Assembly: GCA_021399435.1 (NCBI GenBank)
Contig: JAJTUP010000029.1
Location: 620,001-684,000, forward strand
Origin: Diaporthe sp. PMI_573
Taxonomy: Eukaryota > Ascomycota > Sordariomycetes > Diaporthales > Diaporthaceae
Length of the DNA stretch: 64,000 nucleotides
Direction: 5' to 3'
Below the pieces are notes generated by a model. That model was not told where the DNA came from and did no database searches. It saw only the letters and a program-made list of their open reading frames with translations. Made by a program: the position numbers and the translations under genes. This document shows, in pieces, positions 23,046 to 33,758 of this stretch; position 1 is the stretch's first letter; each line of letters starts with the position of its first letter.

Positions 23046-26000
23046 GGCAACTAATAGACAATATCTTAACTTATCTAGTTGTCAATGTCCTGAAGTCTGC
23101 CAGCCCAGTTCAGCCCCATCTCTAACGTCTGTGTGTGAGAGGATTAGCCTCGTCCGTCCGACCGACCACAGCCCCTTTCCACCCCTTTCCACTTCTAACT
23201 TCGGACGGCTCGAGCCAGAACAAACCTACGTCTGCCCTCGCCCACACGATCTCTCCGGTCCGGCAGCATCTGTTTTGCACAGATGAAAATCAACCTTCCG
23301 TGGGGGTTGATCCAAGCCGCTCAGCCCCTTGGCCCAAGCCCCCCAAGCCCCCCAAGTCCAGAGAGAGATAGACACGAGCCAGACCCAGCCACAGCATGAT
23401 TAACTTTATTTCTAAAGGGCTCCGCGAAGATCCACCCACCGGCCGGCCGAAGCTCTACCCCCTGTCGACTGCTAAAGAGCCCAGCCGCCCGGCCTCGCTC
23501 GCTCCCTTTGACCATCCATCCCTTTCACACGGCCCTTCTGGAACGAGCGGCGGTCATCCCTGTCGGGTCGTACCAGGGCGGTGGGCCCGCAGCCATTCAT
23601 TCCCCGGCCCGGCAGAGCGACTGTTTTGGCCAGGGCTCCCTCGGGGTCCTCTCAACTTGTTTTCCTAATGTATTCCGGCTAGCCGGGATTGTACTAGCGG
23701 AAACGGGCAGAAAGGGGCAACATGGCTGCATGGGTGGTGAAAGAGAGAGAAAGAGAGAGTCCCAATCCGCGGTAATGTGAAACAGACGTGACGGGGACAG
23801 CGGTTTTGAAACGCGAAACGAAGACGGCACCTTCCAACCTCAGCCCGCCGTGAGGCCCGACCGTGGAGAAAGGAAAGTCGCCTCAAGTGATTGGAATTGC
23901 CTGGTAGGAGAACTGAAGATTGGCTGTGCATCGCCCGCTCGGGGCCGTATCCATCGGCCAATACAGTGCCCAGGGTGCTCAACATACAATATCCTGGGCT
24001 CAACTGCCGTGCGCCAGTCGACATACTGTTACCCGTCAACCTTCTGCAGAGTTGCTTGCCCCCAGGTTTTCACACCGAAAAATGTTTGTCCACCTTTTCG
24101 CTCCTTTGCTCAAAGCCACACAATACGTGGCTGCGCACATGAACGGCGACACAGCGACTGCGCAACGCTGGCGCGTCTGCGGCAGGTTGATCACACAACA
24201 CGCACACGGCGGACGGCAGATCCGGCTGCGCCCAACGGGCTGTAGTGTAGCAATCTGAATGATCCGCAGTTGAAACGGGCGCTTGCCTGGATGATCTCCC
24301 CTTTCCCACTAATTGCACAAACACAATGTTGGGGGACCCAGTGTTTGATTACGGGGTCGACTCTTCATTCAACCCTCATTTGTTTTCTCCTGGCGAGGGG
24401 AAGTATATCTTGATCGACAGAACCTTATTGTTGTCGTCAGGGCAAATGAGGCAATCAATGTCAGCCTCGCCGCAGCGCCGACTGCCCCGAGAAAAGGGCG
24501 GCCAACCGAATTGCGCTTTGCAGTCAGTGCAGTCACCTGTGTGCTGTACTGTACTGCAATGCAGCCACTGTACACTAGATCAGCCGCCCTGGTTTATAAT
24601 TGGGCGTGTACAGTGTATTAACAGCCCATGATATAGGACAGGCCGTCGTGGCAGGTGTGACATGGCCTCTGCCCACAAGGGTGCCCGGCGCTGGAGTTTT
24701 GTTTGTTTGAGAGGCGCGGAGAGAAAGTGGGTCAAATCATTATTGTACCTGCTGTGTTATCCCAGCGGCCGCTTATGAGGTTTCGAATCGAGGCCCCCAA
24801 ATGCGGTGCCGTCTGCCTCAGTCGGAGCCCTGCGGCAATTGGGATGGTGGGGCTGTCTGCCTGTGTCTGGGGGGCTCACCGGAAAGGATAGCCTCAATCC
24901 TTCTGCTCCTTGCTGATGGGTGACCCAAGACCTATTGCTTGCTCGGTGCATTGACGACGCTGGAAACTTCCGTGATTGCCAGATTATGGGGGGACCGAGC
25001 TGACGGTTTCGCACCTGAGCAGGAATGTCCAAAACCACTCTTTCCCAGACGTAGGCGCACCAGGGGAAACGGCCAATAGCCTGCGCCTGGCAATATTCAG
25101 GTCCCCCTGGCCAGGTCTAGCTGAAAGTCGACGACCGTTCATCATAACTGACAGTGCTCAACCACATGCTCAACGACGAACCGGTTCCATTTCCAGGTAC
25201 ACGGACCCCTCCCTCCTAATAAGGACATCCATAGTCGGCGACAACGCACAGATTGGACGGACCGCCCAGACAAAGCCTGGCCCAACGAACGCACCAGCGA
25301 ACCCCCAGCTGGGCCAACCCGCTGTCATGTCATTCGTGGGCAAGGCACACCCACCACCCACCACACAGACGGGCGGAATATTGAAAAAAGGGTAACATTC
25401 ATTCACACGAGGGCCGTCGGCCTCGGGCATGTGATGAGACTGCCTCGACTCCCTCCCCTCCCCTCCAGCACAACATTCTGGCCCACAGCATCAAGCAACG
25501 AAACACACACACCTTGGGCGGCGGCCACAACAGCCAGCCGACAGGGCAGAGAGACGGCCAGAAAAATGCCCCTTGCCCGATGTGGGGCGCACCTGCCCAC
25601 GGAACGTCGTCCAGCAAGGCCGCTTCTGCGTCGTCTCGTGCCAGTTGGGGTGTCGCATGCCACCACAGCGTAGTACAGTGCGTTGAGTGCGAGGGGAGGG
25701 TGTGGTAATGTTGCGTCATGTCCCGCCGTCGATCACCTTGCCCCGGCGGCGCATGTACATTGTAGTACTTCTGGTCTAGTTCGCGTGTACACATAAAGTT
25801 GGCTGGCAAAGCCAGAATGGTTACATAATGTCAAGACTGGTGGTGCCGTGTTCAAAGCCCATCGAGATGCTTGCTGTGTGCTCGGCAGTGTACTCATCAC
25901 ACATCATTGTTGGGCCGGATACCTTACAGCTTGTGTGTGTCTCTATCCATCTCATCTGACGTTTTGTCTGGCCGTATCACACCGGACCTGTCGACTTATT

Positions 26001-27140
26001 GTTCCCGATCGAGGATAGGGCGAGGGAGGAGAACGGTTGGAGAGACACATCCAGACGAGGTAAGACATGCATGCATGCACGCCGTCTTTCGATGGGAAAG
26101 GCATGTCTCCGATCTAAACACCAATTTCTTCTTACTTCCAGATGGGGGAGGGGGTTCCAAGTTGAGACCTAGATACAGCAGTCGAGTAGATACTGCGATG
26201 CTAGCACTGGCTAGCTGTTAATAAATCTCTTGGAGACATACTTGTTCTGGCCCGACAAGTTCTCTAGCGGAAGGCCTGGACACGGCTGGGACAGATGCCC
26301 GGGTCGAGAAACTATAGGACCATCTCGGCCGACTGGTATGCACTTGTCAGATAAGGGTATAGCGAAGTCGTAGACTGCGGTAGAGCTGGCAGACTAGTGT
26401 GTCTACTTCCAAGGCTGGACGGTGCCAGGTATTGGTGTACATGTGCTTCCCTCGGCGGGAGCGGTGCCATGCCGCAGGCTCTAGCTGGTGGGTGGCTGTC
26501 ATGGTGGGGGGACGGAGGGGTAAGAAGGGATGGGTGTTGTATCGTACCAAGCTAGAACATGTATCGACAAGTCACTCCCACCAGCATACGTGCTGTACAG
26601 TAGCGTCCCTCGCCCCTCGCATTGCGCAGCTCCTGGCCGCTGGCATATGCGTGGTAGCAGACTATGTACTGCAGGTATACCAAAAGGACGTTGCACAATA
26701 GGACCACGACGCAGGTCCGACTCCAGAACTCATGGTCTGCGGCCCAGGGCCTGGAGCGGAAATCAAACCATTCTGTCCACCAGAGCGCAAAGCCAAACAT
26801 GGTCACTTGTGTAATGTGGTAGGGTCAGTCTGTGATGCTCTCCCATCGGCATGGCAACCCGCCTGCCCCGGCATTTTAAAGTCCAGAGGGCAACCATGGA
26901 ACGCAGAACACCTCTTGCCAGACTCGTTAGCCGCACAGTACCAAGAACCCCCCAACACTCGCAACATCATCACCGGATTCAGCCTCCAGCATGAGGCATC
27001 AATAAGCACGGCGCCGCCCCCTCGGGACAGCCGCACACCCAGCCAGCCGGGTTTGGGCAAGGCCCCCTGCCTGTGTGTGTTGTGTGTGTGCTGAGATGTG
27101 CGCCGTCAGCACTCTGGTGCTGAGCAGATCGCCGCCGAGC

Positions 27141-27170
27141 GGACGGGGGGGGACGGGGGACGGGGGGACC
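27141..27170 (+). other. G-quadruplex-like run
   Basis: Three long runs of G (about 8, 5 and 6) are separated by AC spacers, with further GG pairs at the edges. This meets the usual pattern for an intramolecular G-quadruplex. It is non-coding. Confidence 0.6.
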
Positions 27171-27344
27171 ACGGTTCCTGTGTGTAGGGCTGAGTGAGGC
27201 CTATAGACGACTCTGGCCCCCTTCCTTCCTTTTTCTCTGGTAGTTACGCATAGGCCACTCGCTCACAGTTCCTTCGGTGAGCACACACGAGTCTGTGGAC
27301 CCACCGCGGTCAGCCTGTCACTGCCATGACAGCCAGCCAAGGTT

Positions 27345-27363
27345 TGGCTGGCTGGCTGGCTGG
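27345..27363 (+). repeat. (GGCT)n tandem repeat
   Basis: About four to five GGCT units in a row inside the gene-free block. Confidence 0.8.
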
Positions 27364-27583
27364 CCGAACAGTCATGGTTCATGTCATGTCATGTCAGAAC
27401 CCACCGCCCGGGGAGAAAAGACAAGGTGCCCACCACTATGCCGTGATGGAGTGGCTTTTACTGTACACGGTAATCGTTCAACCCACATGCACCCGGCCGA
27501 ACAATGTCTCAATCCACCATGCCATGGCAGGCAATAAGGCAGGCGAAGGGGTGCACCATGACCTGATTTGTCTCGGTACCCTT

Positions 27584-27672
27584 CCATTTCCATTTCCATT
27601 TCCATTTCCATTTCCATTTCCATTTCCATTTCCATTTCCATTTCCATTTCCATTTCCATTTCCATTTCCATC
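27584..27672 (+). repeat. (CCATTT)n hexanucleotide satellite
   Basis: About fifteen nearly perfect copies of a six-base unit CCATTT. Read on the minus strand it gives an artificial Met-Glu repeat, and on plus an artificial Pro-Phe or Ile-Ser repeat. This explains the long open frames seen here. Confidence 0.95.
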
Positions 27673-30600
27673 TCAATCCCATCACATCCTCATCACACAA
27701 CTCGGCACACAAAACGAGCACACGAGGCAGAAACACAAGCACGAACACAAGCACAAACACAATCACCCGTACAAACACGCAACACAGCCCACCGCCGCCG
27801 CCTGCCGCCGCCGCCGCCTCCTCCATCCGCCCAATTCGGGCCTAAGCCCCCCGGCACGTTACGCCGCGAAGGGCCTGTCACGGTGGGTAGGTAAGCTGAT
27901 GGGCGCAGTGGAAGGATGGATGGATTCCCTCTCTAGGCAAGAAATTCTCCGCGAGCAGGAAGGGAGGGGCGATAGGGGGGGGGGTTAGGTACTGTGTAGG
28001 TAGGTAGGGTAGAAGAACAAAATAATTTTGACCGCCTGCGTTGCCGAAGTCCCAAACAAAACAACTTAATCACGGATTGACGCCCGCTCGGTTATTCGTC
28101 AGACGAGGAGGGCGGCTCGTTATACGCCCTCGCGTGGTTTTATACACACCTGGGCACTCGCCTAATTACCCAACCCAGGGCGGCAGATGGGGCGTGGGTA
28201 GCTATCTATCATTTTCTTTGCCTGCCCACAGCAAGCACCAAGCAGGTAAGGCGGGTTCGCTCGCCAGCATTCTCCCTCGTCTCGCGTCGTGCGCCCACCC
28301 GCCTGCCGCCTGCCGATCCCACCCGTCCGGGTTCTCACGGGCTGCCCCGCAAGGGGGACAGAGTTGGTGTGGCCACCCCCGCCCCATTGCAAGCGTTGTA
28401 CACTAAGCAACGGTCGCACACTCTAACTTGCGGTAGTACCTGGCATAAAGCTCCATAGAAGGTTTAGGCTTGGTTCCACATCGGGCCCTAGGCTGGCTGC
28501 ACTGCGAGGGATGGGAAAGGGCAGGCAAGGCAAAGGCAAGCAAGCTACTGTGACACAGTCTCTAGCAAAGCGGGAGCGCTGGCGCCGATTCGCAGATGCA
28601 GGGCCCCCAAGACCGGTCTTTCCCGCAATATGGACTTTCCCATCTCCTTGCTGCTGCTGTTGTCACCGCGCATTCCTTTATATTACATGCACATGTGGTA
28701 CCTAGGTAGATTGGTTTGCCACGTCTCCCCTGCTCGTTCCAATTCCCCCGGCCCGGTGGCCTGGGCGATATTGCTGTGGCTAGGAATGGGAAGGGTAGGA
28801 AATATGGAAGGACCAAAGTTACTCGAAAGCACATTTATGGCCTTGCACAATCAATGCACATGTGTGTGTGAATGAACATTATTAGGTTTTGGCTTTCTGG
28901 CCGGAGTATCGGGTTCGCGGATCTTCAGCGGCAGCGCCGATCCTGGAACCCGGCTTGTGTCACGGCTGAGTCGCCAATCGGCTGGGGTCTTTCGGGGCAG
29001 AGAACGGAGAACAAAAGAGACAGCGACAGGAGAAGAGATGATCGTGATCTATGCAGGCTTCGGCATCACTAAAGACTGACAGCCGCCGGCGGACAGGGAG
29101 CAGAAGCTTCCTGTCGTGGTTTATTTTTTTATGGTTATGCCGATCAGCCCAGACAGAGGAGCGGGATCAGAGATGCCTACCCGTTCCGATCTACCATAGT
29201 GCGTTGTGCAAGGGGGCAGGGGGGTCGGGGCGTCGGGGCTTGTTTTCTAAATTCTCCCCTCCACCACCATGCTCCACCAGCACTTCCGGCCCTTCCTTTC
29301 CTGCCGCCGAGCAAATGATGTCCGTAAAATGAGGACGTCCCCACAGGCTGCATATTGATGTCGAACCACCCTCGGGGCAGCAGAGAACCACTCGGAGCAG
29401 ACGGATAAAGAGAGAAAAGATGAGAGAGAGAGAGAGAATCGAGATCAGTCGATCATCTTTTATGTGGTACTTGGAGATCCTGGCAAGGCTTCATTCAATA
29501 ACCTATAAGTAGCTTCCCTGCACGTTGTACAACATAGCCAGGACCAGGACCCCGGCTTGACAGGCACGATGAATCTTCAGCGCGTGCTGAAGGAAAACCC
29601 AAAATGCCCTTGCAGTTAGAAAGATAATTTTTGGGGCAAGTTGAGGGGAAAGCCACCGCTCATTCGAAAAGATTGCCCAGGCCCTCTGCGAGATCCAAAG
29701 GCATGTGGGCTAGGCCGCGATCGGCCCCGCGCCAGGTGGTGGCCGGAAGCCCGCTTTCAGCCTCCGAGGGATGGTTTCACCGGCTGGGGAGCCGATGCAT
29801 CAACCACTCACCGAGGAAAAGGCGGCCGCGAGAGAGGGGAGGAAAATGCCTCCCCTCCCTTCCCTCTCTCTCCGGAAGAGGCGGGGTTTTTTTTGGGAAA
29901 AGGAGGGGCAGAGTCGTATGTACTGTACCATCTCCTCTACTTTGGCCCAAAGTCGACGGACCCCAATCTGGAGGCTGAGGCTCCGTCAGTTACCTTTTGG
30001 TGTTGTGAAGAAGGGTACGCTGCCCCGCGGAACTCGGCTTCGTCTTGCACGTTTGCCTGTTCGGAGGGTGGAGGGTGGAGGGGGGGGGCGGACAGTTGGC
30101 GTGCTCGCGGTCTCGCTGCCCGAGTGAAATAGGCGAGAGGTCTTTCTTTCTCATCCTTCCTCCCATCATCATCCTGCTAGAGTGGAGTGTCGGACGACAT
30201 GCTAGATATCGGAGGGCTGGAGACCGGGTTTTACACCGGATTCGCAGAGAACGCAGAGGAATTGCCCCGGTAGGTGCAGAAACTCGAAACACCAAGCAGA
30301 CTAGCAAATGCGCCTGTCCAGAGCCCCAGGAGGGTTAATTGCCTCTTTCGGTCGCCGGCTCGTATAAATCCTTCAAGTGCCCGCCATGTGCCCGCCCGAC
30401 CATTGTCGGTTGTGCCCCGCGCACGCGAGGCATGTGTATGTATGTCATCGGGCCTGCTCCCCTGCTGACAGCAAGTTGCTGACCCGGCGGGCGGACAAGG
30501 ACCGCAACAAACTACCTGCTGGTGGCCGTCTGTGTTACACATGTCCCACCACACACCCGTAGACACAAATGCGTGGCAAACCGGGTTCAGCCTGCCTGCC

Positions 30601-31840
30601 TGCCCGCCTGCCCGTCCATTGTGAATGTGGCTATCCTCCCTCCCTGCCCCCTGGTGCTGACATGCTCGAAACGTGGTACGGTAGAATCCGCCATCATCAT
30701 CATCACTCGTACACCGGTGCACAAACACACACAAGCACATAGTCTATCTATCTAGTGGAATGGCGGCAGCAAGCGCAGGCGTGACAAATGACCTGACCCG
30801 AAACCTGGCTGGCCTGATCCTGAACCCTTTCGCTTTTTTCCCTGCCGGACCTCGGAGTGCGGGTTGCGCTGTTTTGCTTCCTGCGGTGGAGGCATTTTGT
30901 ACATACGGGCAGGTGTGATGTCAAGTCCCGAACTCAAAAACCGGGGGTGCTCGGCCGCGGTAGGGCCCGAGTCGCACCGACGGACACTAGGTACAGAGGG
31001 GAATGTTCTTGGGCCTGCTGGCGGGAACAGAGATAGACTCGGGCTCCCAAGTCAGTGTGATGCATGCTTGGAATCCAAAGATGCCGGGCGAACAGACGAG
31101 CTTCGGAGGTCTCTCTGCCTCTGCCTGGTGGGTGACCTCGCTGTGTACTGTGTAGTCTGCGATGCGATTGTCTGGCTGGTGAGGAGGGGATGCACGTCAT
31201 GAGAGGGATGATCCCTTCGTGAGTGATCCCGCTGTGCTGGGTGTGACATTTCTTGGGGTGGCGGATAGGCTTGCCGGGATGGGCCATCTTGGGACTTCCC
31301 GCTTTGCTGGTAGGACAAGCAAGCTAGGCGCAAGTAGACCAGCACACTGTGTAGATAGTGCGTGGTGTGTGCATGTGTAGTTCTGTCTGGTACTGACTAA
31401 TAAGGGAAGGGCGTGCGACGATTTCTAGTGTACTGTAGTAGGACCCTTGGCCAGCCGAAGACCCCGGCGTTGCTGAGTGAGAGACGAAGAGAGTGTCGCC
31501 ATACCCGATGGAGGGGCAAGCCAGGTCTGGGCAAGACATGCGAGAGATGGATCTGAATCAACCTACCTTCAGTAGGGGTGGGTACGGCAGAGAGAGACCA
31601 GAGACTTCTACACAGTAACGTAGTGTTCAGGATGGATTAAATCACCCCCTTTTCCTTGCACTCTGTACCCTCTCTTTTCTCTCTCGTGTTCACTTCTATC
31701 CTCATCTGCATCGTCTTCTTCAGCTCAGGTCGTTCACCTCCTTTTCCCCCTATGCACCACGGAGAGTTTTCTGGTGGTGATTCGGGATGGGCCCATGGGC
31801 GGTGTCGGGCGAGAATGAGGTGTGGGGTGGCAGGACAAGG

Positions 31841-31873
31841 GCACGACAGGCACGACAGGCACGACAGGCACGG
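31841..31873 (+). repeat. 9-bp tandem repeat (GCACGACAG)
   Basis: Three perfect units plus a diverged fourth, within the gene-free block. Confidence 0.85.
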
Positions 31874-33339
31874 CGACGAGTTTTGAATGGGGAAAGCCAC
31901 TTCGGCTGGCACATCCGCTGACACCGGCCGACGGGGGGTGCGGCGGTTGTGAGCGCAGACCATTTACACAGTACTGTACACTACATAAAGTAGGACAAGG
32001 GAATAAAGTGGCTCGGCATGTCCTGGGCTTCTTTCTGCTGGGGTCTGACATGGACATTGACATTTTATCGGTCGATGGCTGGCAGTGCAGGGCAGGCAAA
32101 TAAAACACCAAGGCTGCAAGGCCAGGGCCACTGTGTGTACCGTTAGACTCGCTCACCCTGGCCAATGCCCTTTGAAACGTGCTTCTTTTTTTGTCATTTT
32201 TGTACTTGGGCCTGTTCCGTTGGAGATTGCGAGACGAGAAGTAAGCCAACGGTAGACATTGGGAGTAGTACAGTAGAAGCAGAGAGGCGAGGAGGAAAGA
32301 GAAAGCTCGGAAGACGGTGGAATCGATCAATGAACGGGCTGACTGTGTGTTCTCTCGCCCATGTCATTGTTTCCCTCTCCAGAAGCACCTGCATCTGCAC
32401 CTGCCTGCCCTGCCTGCCTTTGACAGTTCATGTACTGTTTGCTTCCGCACGGTTTACACAGTATCAGAGACCCATGTACTCCGTACCCGCGGTACCCCGG
32501 CACCCATGAACAGCCGTGGACATGGACCTTGACGGTGGGATTGATCTCGACCGAAGTAACAAGGCACGCCGTTTTAGATCCCCCTTCAGACGCCCAGACG
32601 TCCAGCCGAAGCGATGCCCGCACGTGTGGTCGGTCGGTCGGTCTCTCTGGCTGGCCTGGGCTGGGCTGGTGAAGCAGGGCAGACCTCAGGGAGTTTTGGA
32701 TTGTGTTGTTGGTAGTCAGTACGGAGTTCCACTCTTAGAAGTCAGCCAATGGACCCATCATTGGGCTCTGTGGCAGCTGCTGCTCGCTTGCCTCATTCAA
32801 CAAGAAGAGGGCAAGCAAGCGAGCGTCCAGACAGACCAGAGAGACCTGATGACATGCGCCCATGGATGCAGCTACACCATCGTGCCCATCCGTCGACCCC
32901 AGATCCCTGCCTGCTGCCAGCGCTGTCAGGTACTCTGCAAGTACCGTCTCTTCCCCGTTCAGGCACTCCAGGGCAACAGACCAGCCCTGAGGCCCGTGGG
33001 CCTGTCACAGCAGGCTGGGGAACGTGTTCCCGGGGCCTGCCTGCCGACCAAGACGTCAGGGCAGTCAGGGCACCCAAGACCCCAGCACCCCAGCACCCCA
33101 GCCAGCGCCTGGCATGGTGACCTCGAGGTGACTTATGAACGGTCCACTCCGGCTCGCCCACACCTCGCCCACCCACACTGCCCTTTCTGGCCCGCCGCGC
33201 TGCCCAGGTGGGCTTCGCTGAACTCTCCCATGGGCCACGGTCCATTGCCCACCTGGACTGCTGCACTAGGTACCTTCTTTCTTCCGCTTCTCCTTCGATC
33301 CCCATGTACCTCGTACCACGACCGCCTCTCTTAGGAATC

Positions 33340-33758
33340 CCTCCTCACCCTCTCTTTCACCCGCCGAACCTCTCCTCCTCACTTACTCGCTCGCCCGCCT
33401 GTTCACTCTCCTCCTCGATCCCCTCAGATCCTCTCTCCTGCTCTTCTCCCCAGGCGACACCCTCTCGAACCGCCATGTTGTGACGAGCCCCCTGTAGCAG
33501 CCCAGACTCAACGGTACCTACGATCGCTGCCCGTCACCCAAGACACACCCACCCGCTCTGCAAGGCCGACCGTCCGCCGCAGCTTGCCCGCCCACCCTTT
33601 GAATACAGACACGAACAGACTACTTGGCATATACGGAGGATAAGGCACAACGAGAACGCCCCAAGACTCCTCTCAGCCCGGTTCCTGACAGCTTCGGCTG
33701 CTGGTAATTGTGGTGGCAGAGTCCCGGTCTCGAGGTGGAACACATACTATCTGCAGCC
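33340..33758 (+). promoter_or_regulatory. CT-rich promoter/leader of the ELL gene
   Basis: Long runs of C and T on the sense strand (strongest at about 33,340-33,450) precede the start codon. Pyrimidine tracts of this type are common just upstream of transcription starts of constitutive genes in filamentous fungi. The exact start site and any leader intron cannot be read. Confidence 0.45.

Larger units (their letters stand above)
23046..33758. other. 10.7 kb region with no recognisable gene
   Basis: I found no family-like reading frame on either strand in this long interval. The longer frames (27,326-27,988; 30,231-30,740; 32,516-33,334) owe their length to GC-rich or repeated DNA. The block is not AT-rich and so does not look like RIP-mutated transposon debris. 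It holds a hexanucleotide satellite, a G-rich quadruplex-like run, several short tandem repeats, and repeated GTACTGTAC/ACAGTA-like words. The last 400 bases before the ELL gene are strongly CT-rich, as in fungal promoters and leaders. It could hold long non-coding transcripts or distal regulatory DNA; nothing proves either. Confidence 0.6.

Noticed and set aside
27326..27988. 220-codon frame with Pro-Phe and His-Lys repeats
   Set aside because: Its length is created by the CCATTT satellite and nearby simple repeats.
32516..33334. 272-codon plus-strand frame before the ELL gene
   Set aside because: Cys/Pro/Leu-rich random composition, no domain, and overlapped by similar frames on the other strand.
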